DNA of 64,000 bases from Nonomuraea polychroma (GTDB lineage: Bacteria; Actinomycetota; Actinomycetes; Streptosporangiales; Streptosporangiaceae). This document shows, piece by piece, positions 17,612 to 25,840 of the stretch. The notes under the pieces were generated by a model. That model searched no databases. It had not been told where the DNA came from and saw only the letters and a program-made list of their open reading frames with translations. How positions within the stretch are numbered: the first letter of the stretch is position 1; every line of letters begins with the position of its first letter. The translations under genes were made by a program, and so were the position numbers. The stretch lies in NCBI RefSeq assembly GCF_004011505.1, contig NZ_SAUN01000001.1, forward strand, positions 7,095,501 through 7,159,500, given 5' to 3'.

Positions 17612-17782
17612 GGCACCCTCGACGAGGACTGGGAGGAGTTCCTCGGCCGCTTCGAACGCCGCAAGGTCGCTCCCGGCGGCTGCGGCCGAGACCGCGGACG
17701 CAGCTGCATCCACGAGCACAGCTGCTTAACCGCAATGATCTTGGAAGGAGTTCCGGCGCGGCCGACGCTCGCAAGCCTCTAG
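17612..17782 (+). pseudogene. Tyrosine-recombinase (integrase) C-terminal relic
   Basis: Open stretch without a start encoding DEDWEEFLGRFERRKV, then CGR and CIHEHSC. The pattern W-x-x-F-L-G-x-F-x-x-R-K-V ... C-G-R ... C-I-H-E-H-x-C is the C-terminal zinc-binding-like tail of a common group of actinomycete phage-type integrases. The recombinase core is absent. It ends at 17782, 23 bases before the GH5 relic. Confidence 0.55.
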
Positions 17783-17805
17783 TCAATACGAGATAGGTCA
17801 ATACC

Positions 17806-18006
17806 ATGACAAATTACTCTCGTCCGCTCCGCCGAATTCTGCTCAGCGTTCTCAGCACGCTGCCCTGGTACCGGCGGTCGCCCTCGTGGGCGCCCCACCG
17901 GCCAGCGCCGACACCAGCCAGTTCAGGGGCGTGAACTGGGCCGTGCCGGGCGACAACTTCGTTGAAGGCCTGCTCGTCCTCGACAGGCTGTCCCAATCCG
18001 ACAGCT
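17806..18006 (+). pseudogene. Second copy of the GH5 gene start, decayed
   Basis: From 17806 the DNA closely matches the first 200 bases of the GH5 gene at the window start, including upstream GGTCAATACC and the MTN-SR-LRRILLSVLST signal peptide. A missing G in the GGCCCTGG run shifts the frame after about 18 codons. Homology ends at GACAGCT (18006). It lies in opposite orientation to the first copy, about 17.5 kb away. Confidence 0.8.
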
Positions 18007-18451
18007 GTGGTCGCAGGCGTCGAGCGTAACGGCGTCACGTGTTGGAGCCCGCATGATCTCGCGGGTCCACTCGATCATCGCTCCTCGCGACTGCTCGGCC
18101 GGGCGATCACTTCAACGTGCACGTGAGTGCTGCGGCCTTGTCTCCGGCCCCACGGCCAACAGACCGTGCCTCCGCCGGCATCGCGGGCCGCCAAGCGTCT
18201 CTTTGGAGGCTGAAGCCGGGCTCGGGAAGTTCGTCGGCGACGTCCGCCGAAGTCATTCGACCATGTTGAAGACCTCTGCATGAGCGGCCGTGACGAGGTC
18301 GAACGGCGCCGTCAACGCCAGGCGCCACACGCAAGAGTGTGCAAATAGACACGAGCGAGATCATACAGGAACACGCAGAAACATGTATTAATGTGCAAAC
18401 AGAGGAGCGTCTCGGTCACCGGACGGGAGCTGCCATCGAGGAGCCTGTCGC
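18007..18451. other. Gene-free stretch
   Basis: No ORF here has a recognisable domain. The part from about 18340 to 18405 is lower in GC than its surroundings and contains two TGTGCAAA words, suggesting an old promoter or operator region. I can assign nothing further. Confidence 0.3.
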
Positions 18452-18625
18452 TCACTTCGCCTCCTCGAGCTCCGCGGCCGGCACGCTGATAGTCCTTGCT
18501 GCACGGCGGCGCCAGAGCGGCAGTACGGCCAGCACCATGGCCATGCCTCCCAGCCCGGCCACCGTGAACGCCCACTCAGGGCCGAGTCCGTCAATGACCG
18601 CCCCGGAGACGGGCGCTGTGGCAGC
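18452..18625 (-). pseudogene. MFS exporter C-terminal relic
   Basis: About 58 in-frame codons without a start, closed by TGA at 18452-18454. They read APVSGAVIDGLGPEWAFTV, then a hydrophobic helix (GGMAMVLAVLPLWRRR) and a short cytoplasmic tail (SVPAAELEEAK). This is the last transmembrane segments and tail of an MFS drug-exporter-type protein. An upstream in-frame stop and absence of the rest show it is a remnant. Confidence 0.5.
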
Positions 18626-18660
18626 GGCACGGCCTCAGACGGCGATCTGCACGTTTTTCC

Positions 18661-18690
18661 TTGTTTCTTCCGACTAGTCCCTAGTATAGT
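18661..18690 (+). promoter_or_regulatory. Promoter with ACTAG palindrome, probably leaderless
   Basis: TTGTTT (18661-18666), 18 bases, TATAGT (18685-18690), nine bases before the ATG at 18699, leaving almost no 5' leader. The spacer holds a perfect inverted repeat ACTAG-TCC-CTAGT (18673-18685) that touches the -10 box, where a repressor would block polymerase. Confidence 0.5.
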
Positions 18691-18698
18691 TCGGCATC

Positions 18699-19061
18699 AT
18701 GATGATTCTGATCGCCGGGCCCTACCGTTCCGGCACAAACGATGATCCGGAACTGATGGCAAACAACCTGGCCCGGCTGGAGGAGGCGGCATGGCCGATC
18801 TTCCGCAGCGGCCACGTCCCGATGATCGGGGAGTGGGTGGCTCTGCCCGTGCTGCGTGGCGCGGGTGGCACCGGGCCGGCCGATCCTGTGGCCGAGCAGA
18901 TCATGTATCCCACCGCGGAGCGGCTGCTCCGGCACTGTGACGCGGTTCTTCGGCTGCCGGGCGAGTCCACCGGCGCCGATGAGGACGTACGGATCGCGAC
19001 CGAACGCGGTCTGCCCGTCTACCATCGCGTCGAGGACATCCCGGGCTACCGGGCCGCCTGA
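18699..19061 (+). CDS. DUF4406-like (deoxyribosyltransferase-fold) protein
   Basis: Cytoplasmic protein of 120 residues. It opens with a beta-strand and glycine turn MMILIAGPYRSG, typical of DUF4406 and nucleoside 2-deoxyribosyltransferase-like proteins, whose fold binds nucleotides. HVPMIGEW and a late CDAVLRLPGESTGADEDVRIA (a Ser/Gly-rich loop followed by Asp and Glu) fit the same family. Enzymatic activity is not shown for most members. No Shine-Dalgarno sequence precedes the tandem ATGATG; the promoter nine bases upstream suggests a leaderless mRNA. It stands alone among relics. Confidence 0.65.
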   Translation: MMILIAGPYRSGTNDDPELMANNLARLEEAAWPIFRSGHVPMIGEWVALPVLRGAGGTGPADPVAEQIMYPTAERLLRHCDAVLRLPGESTGADEDVRIATERGLPVYHRVEDIPGYRAA

Positions 19062-19199
19062 GGCCAGACGCTCACCGTCGATACGGCACAGCAGGCGGAT
19101 TTCAGCCAGCGGACGACGAAGAAGTGTCGTTCTTGCCGCATCTCAGAACAACACAGCGGAACTTCGCGGCGTCCGCCCGAGTGCTCGCCCAATGAGGCA

Positions 19200-19334
19200 G
19201 GTACCTGCGCAAACCGGACGATACCGCCGGGAAGTCGTAGACGGTCAGGCGTTCACCTGCGGGTCGATTCCGAACACCTCCCAGAGCACTCCGAGCTTGA
19301 ACGCGTATCCGCTGCTGAGGGCCAGGACCGTCAT
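19200..19334 (-). pseudogene. Relic of a GlxA-type (DJ-1/AraC) regulator
   Basis: From an ATG at 19334, minus strand, 29 codons read MTVLALSSGYAFKLGVLWEV then FGID, matching VAVLALDGGHAFELGVFCEI of the intact regulator at 27900-28874. The frame stops, but the next family segment (LTVYDFPAVSSGLRR) continues one frame over. The rest of the gene, including the DNA-binding domain, is gone. The region upstream of its start also matches the intact gene. Confidence 0.7.
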
Positions 19335-19398
19335 GTCACCGAACCTGGAGGACCTCCTCTGGGAGGCCGGCATGCGCGCTCAACCATGGCGATGGTGA

Positions 19399-19437
19399 TG
19401 GCAGGAATTTCAGCTTTTCAGTCGTTCCTGCTGCTTT
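19399..19437. promoter_or_regulatory. Conserved operator copy at the GlxA relic
   Basis: The plus strand reads GGCAGGAATTTCAGCTT, a short gap, then TTCCTGC. This is nearly the reverse complement of the inverted repeat between proline dehydrogenase and its GlxA-type regulator (27827-27863). The site has outlasted its regulator gene and might still be bound by the intact paralogue. Confidence 0.5.
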
Positions 19438-19625
19438 TACGGGCGTGCGGATCTCTGAAACGCTGATGCCGCCGACCGCCCAGCGGGCCGACATGGCTGC
19501 AATAGCGCTCTGTTCACTTTGACAGCTAGGCATATCTCGTGAGCAACGCACCAGCCCTGTTCCGCTTCGACACCACGCCTGAAGGCGATCACGGATCGGA
19601 GGCCGGCAACGAAGAGGAAACTGTC

Positions 19626-20150
19626 ATGAGCTCATTCATCACCAACCGACCGTCCAGACCTCGTGCGATCGACGACACACCCGCCGGCGACCCCGAGTCG
19701 ATCAGTGCCGGCGCTGTGCGCTGGGCCGGGCTCGGGCTGGCCGCCGGCACGCTGACGTGGGCGATGGCCATCTTCCTTCTCGGCCCGACCGGTGTCGGAG
19801 TCACCGAGCGAATCGTCGACCGTACCGGTCTGCTGTTCCAGCTCAGCGTGTTCTGCCTGCTGTGGATACCGGCACGCACACGAGCCATCGGGATCTCGCG
19901 CGCCGCGTCGATCGCGCTCGGGATCGAGGCGGTGCTGCTGGGACTGGCCAGCTTCTGGTCGCTGCTGCACGGCATCCTCCCAGACGGCATCAAGGACGAG
20001 ACGTGGCTGATGGTGCTGGGCCTGTGCTGGCCGCTGTCCATGCTCGGCATGGCGGCGATCAGCGTGAAGCTCGCCTTCGCAGCCCGCTGGCACGGCGTCA
20101 TGCGCTGGTGGCCACTGGTGGCCACCCGTCCGGAACTGGTCCGGTCATGA
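19626..20150 (+). CDS. Small integral membrane protein, function unknown
   Basis: 174 residues if started at 19626, where GAGGAAA lies five bases upstream; an in-frame GTG at 19539 would add 29 non-hydrophobic residues. After a polar N-terminus it has four hydrophobic segments (about residues 30-48, 62-77, 86-107 and 119-142). The protein ends soon after HGVMRWWPLVATRPELVRS, where a further helix might be expected, so it could be C-terminally truncated. No family recognised. Confidence 0.5.
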   Translation: MSSFITNRPSRPRAIDDTPAGDPESISAGAVRWAGLGLAAGTLTWAMAIFLLGPTGVGVTERIVDRTGLLFQLSVFCLLWIPARTRAIGISRAASIALGIEAVLLGLASFWSLLHGILPDGIKDETWLMVLGLCWPLSMLGMAAISVKLAFAARWHGVMRWWPLVATRPELVRS

Positions 20151-20419
20151 CCGCGGGCATCGATATCCCGGACGCTCGCGGCCGTACCGGCCTGGACCGC
20201 GCCGGATGGGACCTCACCGGGAACCCACGCGTACGGATCCGCGAGGTGGGGGTACTGTCATGCCACTGGGCGGTGCTGCGGACGCCTGGTGGCACGACCG
20301 TGCCACCGAGGCCCTGCGCCGTCCTGCCCTCCTGCGCCTGCACCTGACCGTCGGATAGGCGGCGCCATCGAGACAGGACGGCTCACGCGTTGACGGCATT
20401 TCCCCGCCGTCCATGACCG
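20151..20419. other. Intergenic, no supported feature
   Basis: Separates the membrane protein from the convergent hydrolase. Short ORFs here have no recognisable motif, and I found no clear terminator. Confidence 0.3.
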
Positions 20420-21202
20420 TCACCACGGTGCCCGGGTGCGGGGAGGCGTGCCGCCCCCGGTGGTGAAGGTCAGTTTCCCAGAGGACTCGCCTTGCTTTGG
20501 TGGAGGTGAAGACCCGAAGAAGGCAGTGAGTACGGGAGCGAGGGCCTTGGCGTTGACTGTGTGCTCGCGCACGTCGACGATGCGGCGTTCGGCATGGCTG
20601 ATACACGCGGCAATCGCATCGGCCGCCTGGCTGAAGAAGTCGCTCTGCAGCCCTGTCATGAGCGGGTCCATGCCCGATCCCGTGAGCACCAGCGTCGGCT
20701 GGGTGATCGTCGCGAGCCGGGTGGCGGGCGGAGGCCCGTCACCCAGGCATGCGGCGTCGTAGGCCAGCGTGTGCGCGAGTTCCAGCAGCGGTGGCCACAT
20801 CGGCGAGCTCTCCGCTCCGGCGATGTCCTGGTCAGAGGCGCCCGCCAGCCGCATGAACAGCTTCAATGCCTCCCCACGCTGCTCGCTGGCGAGCACGGCG
20901 CGCAGCTGTCCGACGTAGGCCTGCCACGTCTGGACGGCGGTGTCACCGACCGCGTAGGGCACGTCGACCAACGCCATGAGATCCTCGATCTCACGTTCCA
21001 GTGCGAATGGCTGCACGTCGCCACTCCCGGCACGGCCACGCCGGGCGTAGTTGACGGCGGTGAAGTGTTCGGCCAGCTCCTGGGCCAGCGGCTCGTTTTC
21101 CGTCCCGTCGTCCAGCCCACCGCCTACCAACACGACGACCGGACCGCTGCCGACCCGCTCGTAGATGATCGACGTACCGTCCCGCGAGATCACCTGCGCC
21201 AC
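20420..21202 (-). CDS. Alpha/beta hydrolase-fold protein lacking its nucleophile elbow
   Basis: 260 residues, starting at 21202. It begins like a normal small alpha/beta hydrolase (DGTSIIYERVGSGPVVVLVG, then YARRGRAGSG). However, EREIEDLMALVD runs straight into VPYAVGDTAVQTWQAYVGQL. In relatives about 35 residues lie between these motifs, including G-x-S-x-G and the strand leading to LALYEPP. The deletion is in frame, so the protein can be made but has no nucleophile Ser. The last about 20 residues (KLTFTTGGGTPPRTRAPW) look like read-through past the usual end. It is divergent from the HxlR regulator and likely shares its operator. A non-catalytic or non-functional product is inferred. Confidence 0.7.
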   Translation of the reverse strand: MAQVISRDGTSIIYERVGSGPVVVLVGGGLDDGTENEPLAQELAEHFTAVNYARRGRAGSGDVQPFALEREIEDLMALVDVPYAVGDTAVQTWQAYVGQLRAVLASEQRGEALKLFMRLAGASDQDIAGAESSPMWPPLLELAHTLAYDAACLGDGPPPATRLATITQPTLVLTGSGMDPLMTGLQSDFFSQAADAIAACISHAERRIVDVREHTVNAKALAPVLTAFFGSSPPPKQGESSGKLTFTTGGGTPPRTRAPW

Positions 21203-21226
21203 AGCTTCTCCTCGACCCGGGGCTAT

Positions 21227-21263
21227 ACTCCTAATGAAGGTGAGGTTACTCCTATATTAGGAG
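21227..21263. promoter_or_regulatory. Operator in the hydrolase/HxlR divergent region
   Basis: CTCCTA-TAT-TAGGAG (21249-21263) is a perfect inverted repeat. The word ACTCCTA also occurs as a direct repeat 21 bases upstream (21227-21233). HxlR/MarR-type winged-helix dimers bind such palindromes. The right arm contains the GGAG of the regulator's ribosome-binding site (GTG start at 21274), suggesting autoregulation and control of the hydrolase. Confidence 0.6.
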
Positions 21264-21273
21264 AAGGGCTATC

Positions 21274-21957
21274 GTGTCGGGTTCGCGTAGCTATGGAGAT
21301 CTGTGTGGCATCGCCCGCGCCCTCGACGTCGTGGGCGAGCGGTGGGCGCTGCTGGTGGTGCGCGAGCTGATGTTCGGCCCCAAGCGCTTCGTGGATCTGC
21401 ATCGCGGGCTGACCGGGGTGAGCCAGAATGTGCTGTCGCAGCGCCTGCGTGAACTCGAGGACGCCGGCGTGATCAATCGCCGTGTCCTGGGACCACCTGC
21501 CGGAGCCCGGGTCTACGAGCTGACCCGGCGCGGCCGCGACCTTGAACCGGTCCTGCTCGCCCTCGGCAGGTGGGGTAGCCCCATCCCGCCCGCCAGCACG
21601 TCGGCGACGCAGTTGAGCACCGATGCGCTGGCCTTCGCGCTCAAGACCACCTTCGCCCCCGCCGCTACAGACCACCTGCGTGGCCGGCATCGCTACCAGC
21701 TACGTCTGGGGCATGACGCCTTTCACGCGGAGGTCACCGACGGGCAGCTGCGCATCGAGCGAGGGGAGATCCACGACGCGATGGCCACCATCGCCTGTGA
21801 TGTGGTCACCCTGCAAGACCTGGTGTTCGCCAAGCGTGATCTCGACGACGCCGTGCGAGCGGGAGATGCCGTCGTCCTCGGCGACGTTTCCGCCCTGCGA
21901 TGGCTCATGCAGTCCTTCGGCACCGTAGACGGAGACGACGGAGAACTCGCACGCTAG
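21274..21957 (+). CDS. HxlR-family regulator with C-terminal SCP2-like domain
   Basis: 227-residue DNA-binding protein with GTG start. Residues about 8-95 are an HxlR winged helix: CGIARALDVVGERWALLVVR, FGPKRFVDLHRGL, then LSQRLRELEDAGVI. Residues about 115-225 resemble an SCP2 sterol-carrier-like lipid-binding domain, as in many actinomycete HxlR regulators, and may sense a hydrophobic ligand. It lies divergent to the damaged hydrolase. Its stop overlaps the end of the convergent DeoR gene by four bases. Confidence 0.85.
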   Translation: MSGSRSYGDLCGIARALDVVGERWALLVVRELMFGPKRFVDLHRGLTGVSQNVLSQRLRELEDAGVINRRVLGPPAGARVYELTRRGRDLEPVLLALGRWGSPIPPASTSATQLSTDALAFALKTTFAPAATDHLRGRHRYQLRLGHDAFHAEVTDGQLRIERGEIHDAMATIACDVVTLQDLVFAKRDLDDAVRAGDAVVLGDVSALRWLMQSFGTVDGDDGELAR

Positions 21958-22703
21958 GTGGCGTGGATGATGGGCGTGCTGAGCGCCCGTACGGTGGCGT
22001 TCTCGCTGCCGGCGTCGGTGACGACCCCAGCGACGTCCGCCAATGGCAGAACGGTGAAACGGGAGGCCGCGCCGATCTTCTCCGAGCTGGCCAGCACGTA
22101 GGTGTCGGCGGCCTGGCGGGCCAGCGCACGCTTCATCGCGGCCTCGTCGGCGTCGTCCGTGGTCAGCCCCGCCTCCGGATGCACGCCCGTCACGCCCAGC
22201 AGGAAGAGGTCGGCGTGCAGACCGCGGGCGGCTTCAACTGCGGCGGCACCACAGGCGACCATCGAATGCTTGAACAGTCTTCCGCCGATCAGGTACACCT
22301 CCACGTCGTGATGGCCGGCCAGCGCGCTGGCCACGGTAGGGCTGTGAGTGACCACGGTGGCGCGCAGGTCGAGGGAGAGCGCGCGGACGACTGCGAGGGT
22401 GGTGGTGCCACCGTCGAGGATCGCGGTGCTGCCAGGTTCGATCAGCGCCGCTGCGGCGGCGGCCACGCGCTGCTTGCCGGAGACCTCGACGTGCTGGCGG
22501 GTTGCGTAGTCGGCGATCGCGGGAGAGACGGGCAGCGCGCCGCCGTACACCCGCTGGCACAAACCCGCCGCGGCGAGCTCGCGCAGATCGCGGCGAATAC
22601 TGTCCTCGGAGATACCGAGTTCGGCGGCGAGATCTTTGGCGATGATCCGGCCGTCCCGGTTGAGACGCTCCAGGAGCAAGTCACGGCGTTGGGCGGCCAG
22701 CAT
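21954..22703 (-). CDS. DeoR/GlpR-family sugar-phosphate-responsive regulator
   Basis: 249-residue repressor. N-terminal DeoR helix-turn-helix (about 5-55: RRDLLLERLNRDGRI, LGISEDSIRRDLRELAAAGL) with the family hallmark RVYGGA. The effector domain has DGGTTTLAVVRAL and the closing TDA, typical of sugar-phosphate binding. Start at 22703 preceded by AAGGAG. No adjacent sugar operon remains; the upstream side (22740-23800) contains only relics, so its original target may be lost. Confidence 0.88.
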   Translation of the reverse strand: MLAAQRRDLLLERLNRDGRIIAKDLAAELGISEDSIRRDLRELAAAGLCQRVYGGALPVSPAIADYATRQHVEVSGKQRVAAAAAALIEPGSTAILDGGTTTLAVVRALSLDLRATVVTHSPTVASALAGHHDVEVYLIGGRLFKHSMVACGAAAVEAARGLHADLFLLGVTGVHPEAGLTTDDADEAAMKRALARQAADTYVLASSEKIGAASRFTVLPLADVAGVVTDAGSENATVRALSTPIIHAT

Positions 22704-22739
22704 GCACGTTTCTCCTTGTTCTTTCCGAGAGATTCATCT

Positions 22740-23486
22740 TATCGTCCCGTAGCGCCAGCCGGGTCGCGCTCGACGCCCGCGTGCTCCATGAGTTGCTGAC
22801 CGGATCAGCGCCGTTGGCCGACCTCGTGGGCAGAGGGAAGCTCCTGGTTCAGGGGCGGCCTTGCGTGGCGGGAGATCGGAATGATGCCGCCCGCGTTGAC
22901 TCGCTTGTGGCCTCCGCGCCCGCCAGACCCCTTCCGAGACAGCGGCCGCCCAGTTCTCTCATGCGCGTCACAAGCCCCTGGGGCAGGGTTGACGGACGAA
23001 TCCAATGCAATCCTCTCCTGGAACGCCGTCGGGCCGCAGGGGCAGGCAGATCCGCCCGGACCTGGGCCCGGTGAGACACCAGTCCGTTCCGCTAGCAGGG
23101 CTCGGGTACGTCACCAGCGATCAGGCCACGCCCACACCTCAGACGACGGCGGTGCTCAACGACTTGCCCGCGGGCTCCTACGTTCTCAACGTAGACCTGC
23201 GGATCAGGCAGCAGCCGGGAGACCCTGAGCCGTTCGACGCGGGATGCGGCCTGGAGACGCCCACCGGGAAGATTCAGCACTGGGACCGGGCCGAAGTGTC
23301 CGCAGGCCAGCGGTGGTCCATGAGCTTCACCAGAACGGTCACCCTGAGCAGCACGACTTCGGTGTCCTTGAAGTGTTACGCGTCGACGAAGAGATACGGG
23401 ACCAGCGGCATCGAGTGGCCTTCCACCGGCAGTACCTGACCGCGACCCGCGTCTCCGACGTCACCCAGCCCACCTGGCCCCGATAG
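22740..23486 (+). pseudogene. Relic region with a secreted beta-sandwich fragment
   Basis: About 750 bases of fragmented coding DNA. From about 23100 to 23439 one frame reads GYVTSDQATPTPQTTAVLND, SYVLNVDLRIRQQPGD and WSMSFTRTVTLSSTTSVSLK, a beta-rich sequence of exported-protein type. Near its end the frame slips and the likely C-terminus (LTATRVSDVTQ) continues in another frame. I see no credible start or signal peptide. The part before 23000 has no assignable family. Confidence 0.35.
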
Positions 23487-23586
23487 ACGGTTCCGACGTC
23501 GCCACCCTGGGCGGCCGCCTCAGCGTCAACAGCGTGCTCGGCGAGAGCACCACAGTCAGCGCCGCCCTGCCTCCGAAGGCGTTCAA
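23487..23586 (+). pseudogene. Histidine-kinase C-terminal (HATPase) relic
   Basis: The frame through 23534 reads DVATLGGRLSVNSVLGESTT, then VSAALP. This matches the final HATPase segment of NarL-type sensor kinases (A-x-L-G-G-x-L-x-V-x-S-x-x-G-x-G-T-T-V-x-A-x-L-P). One conserved Gly is Ser here. No other part of a kinase is present. Confidence 0.45.
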
Positions 23587-23828
23587 GCACTACGCCTCCG
23601 AGAAGAACGGCACCGCGCCGATGAGTCCGGCGGAGCTGGAGAACGCCTCCCGCAACGGCCTCCACCGCCCGCCCCTAAACGGGAGTGACCGAGTCGGGAC
23701 TCATGGAGAAGTCAGAGAGGCGACGTACCTCACCGATGACATGACCAGGCCCCTCGGCGGGCCGCGCGCCCGATAGCGAGTCCGGGTCGCCGTCGCGGGC
23801 TTCGTTGAGTGCGAGGGGCGGTGGCGGA

Positions 23829-24848
23829 TCAGCTCCGGCCGGATGGCGGGACGCGGAGGATGGGCACGGGATCGCTGGCGAAGCGGGCGGTGCGCGGATC
23901 GCGCTCGTCGCCGAACCGGCGGGTGAGGATCTCGTACAGTTCGGGACGCCGGCCCTGCAGCCAGCGTCGCCCGGTGGACAAGGGCAGCAGGCTAAGGTCG
24001 AGGTCGGCAGCGACCATGGCATCAGCGGCGGCCCAGGTCTCGGCGAGGATGCGGCCGTAGGGGTCGAGGATCATCGCGTTGCCGGTACGGATCTCGTCGT
24101 CGTCCTTCCCGACACCATTGCTGAACACGACGAACAGGCCGTTGTCGTGGGCCCGGGCGGGCAGCCAGCGCATCAGCCACTCGCGTCCGTTCGGTCCGCG
24201 CAACTCCGCTTCGATCGCTTCGGGGGCGTGGTGTCTGCGGTGCCAGAGCTCCGCGGGGATCGGCCGCATCCCGTGAGGGCTGCGGGAGGCGGTGCCGCCG
24301 GTCTGGTGCGGTGCGATGAGCACGGAGGCGCCCATCAGTGCGGTCGCCCGTACGTTCTCGACCAGGTTGTTGTCCCAGCAGATGAGGATGCCCACGCGCA
24401 CGCCCCACGGAGTGTCGAAGACGGTGTAGTCGTCGCCGCTGCCGATCGCCTCGTGTTCGAAGGCGTGCAGCTTGCGGTGCCGGTGGACCCGGCCGTCAGG
24501 CAGGCAAACGGCGTAGCTGTTGAACAGCCGCCCCTCCTCGTCGGCTTCCAGGAACCCCAGCCCGACGGCGATCCCGTGCTCCAGCGCCAGATCGCGTACG
24601 CGCGCGACGGATGGCCCCGTCAACGGCTCGGCCAGCTCGCGCAGCCGCTCGGCCGGATGCCGGCGCAGGTGCCAGTAGCCCAGCAAGCACATCTCCGGGA
24701 AGGCGACGATGTGCGCCCCACCGGCGGCGGCCTCCCGCACGTGGTGTTCGACCCTGCCCAGGTTGTAGGCCTTGTCATCCGGCCGGTGCTCGAACTGCAC
24801 GGTCGCGCATCGCAACACGTCGCCATTCGCCTTGTCTTGCTGCTCCAT
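23829..24848 (-). CDS. Nitrilase-superfamily carbon-nitrogen hydrolase
   Basis: 339-residue amidohydrolase of the nitrilase superfamily. The Glu-Lys-Cys triad is visible: Glu in HIVAFPEMCLLGYW, Lys in HRHRKLHAFE and Cys in ILICWDNNLVENVRA. The active-site sequences suggest an aliphatic amidase, N-carbamoylase or formamidase-like member rather than a true nitrilase, but the substrate is not deducible. Divergent from the LysR gene at 24943, a usual arrangement for local control. Start at 24848. Confidence 0.88.
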   Translation of the reverse strand: MEQQDKANGDVLRCATVQFEHRPDDKAYNLGRVEHHVREAAAGGAHIVAFPEMCLLGYWHLRRHPAERLRELAEPLTGPSVARVRDLALEHGIAVGLGFLEADEEGRLFNSYAVCLPDGRVHRHRKLHAFEHEAIGSGDDYTVFDTPWGVRVGILICWDNNLVENVRATALMGASVLIAPHQTGGTASRSPHGMRPIPAELWHRRHHAPEAIEAELRGPNGREWLMRWLPARAHDNGLFVVFSNGVGKDDDEIRTGNAMILDPYGRILAETWAAADAMVAADLDLSLLPLSTGRRWLQGRRPELYEILTRRFGDERDPRTARFASDPVPILRVPPSGRS

Positions 24849-24918
24849 CGTGGCCTCCCGTCACACGTTCCGGGCACCAGGACATCGCACAAGGGATCGA
24901 TGCGTCCAATGAATGTTT

Positions 24919-24932
24919 TATGGCGTTCCATA
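24919..24932. promoter_or_regulatory. Candidate LysR binding site
   Basis: Inverted repeat TATGG-CGTT-CCATA in the 94-base divergent region, 10 bases before the LysR start and 71 before the nitrilase start. Position and dyad symmetry suit a LysR autoregulatory site; it lacks a strict T-N11-A form. Confidence 0.4.
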
Positions 24933-24942
24933 GGATGAAGGA

Positions 24943-25824
24943 ATGGATATCGGTCTGCTCCGCGCCTTCCTCACCGTGGCCGAGCAGCGCAACTACGGCC
25001 GCGCCGCCCGGCTGCTCCTGGTGACGCAGCCCACGCTGACGAAGCAGATCCAGTCCTTGGAGGCGCAGGTCGGGGGTCGGCTGTTCCACCGCGGGCGCCA
25101 CGGCGCCACGCCGACCGAGCTGGGCGCGGCCCTGGTGCCCGAGGCGCAGGATCTGGTGCGACGGGCCGACGCCCTGGCCGTGCGGATGGCCAGGATGGCC
25201 GGCGGCGAGATCGGCAGGCTGTCGGTCGGCTTCGGGCTCTCCAGCATCGACCTGGCTCCGCGCTTGATAGCGGCCTTCCGGCGCAGCCATCCCGACGCGT
25301 ACGTCACGCTGGAGGACATGTCCTCCCGGGAGCAGCTCGACAGGCTTCGCGCGGGCGAACTGGACGTCGGCTTCGTCCGCCTTCCCGATGAGGACGGCTG
25401 GGGGCGGCTGATCCTGGGGACCGACCGCCTCGCGCTCGCCTCGGCCGATCATGGAGACCCGCCTCCGCCGGACCCGGCAGATATCTCACGCTGGGTGGAT
25501 CGCCATGATTTCGTCCAGTTGGTGACAGCCAGAGGCCCAGGACTGGCAGGTCAGATCAACCACTTCTGCACCGCCGTCGAGGTCCGGCCCGGCATCGTCC
25601 AGGAGGCGCATGACCTGCAAACCGTGCTGGCGCTCGTGGCGGCCGGGACCGACGCCGCGTTCGTCCCGGCGAGCGCCGCCCGCATCGCTCCCCCGCCGAT
25701 CACGATCACGCCGCTCCGGCATCCGGCGGCGGAATGGCGCATCGGCGCGGTCTGGAATCCCGGTCATCTCCCGCCGTTGGCCGCGAGCTTTCTCGACCTT
25801 GTCCGCGATGGCTCGGCGGAATGA
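24943..25824 (+). CDS. LysR-family transcriptional regulator
   Basis: 293 residues. N-terminal LysR helix-turn-helix (about 3-60): LLRAFLTVAEQRNYGRAARL, TQPTLTKQIQSLE, then HGATPTELG. The periplasmic-binding-type effector domain spans about 88-290 (RLSVGFGLSS, LDVGFVRLP). It probably activates the divergent nitrilase gene in response to its substrate. It runs convergently toward the LLM oxidoreductase with 16 bases between the stops. Confidence 0.92.
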   Translation: MDIGLLRAFLTVAEQRNYGRAARLLLVTQPTLTKQIQSLEAQVGGRLFHRGRHGATPTELGAALVPEAQDLVRRADALAVRMARMAGGEIGRLSVGFGLSSIDLAPRLIAAFRRSHPDAYVTLEDMSSREQLDRLRAGELDVGFVRLPDEDGWGRLILGTDRLALASADHGDPPPPDPADISRWVDRHDFVQLVTARGPGLAGQINHFCTAVEVRPGIVQEAHDLQTVLALVAAGTDAAFVPASAARIAPPPITITPLRHPAAEWRIGAVWNPGHLPPLAASFLDLVRDGSAE

Positions 25825-25840
25825 GACGTCGGGTACCTGA

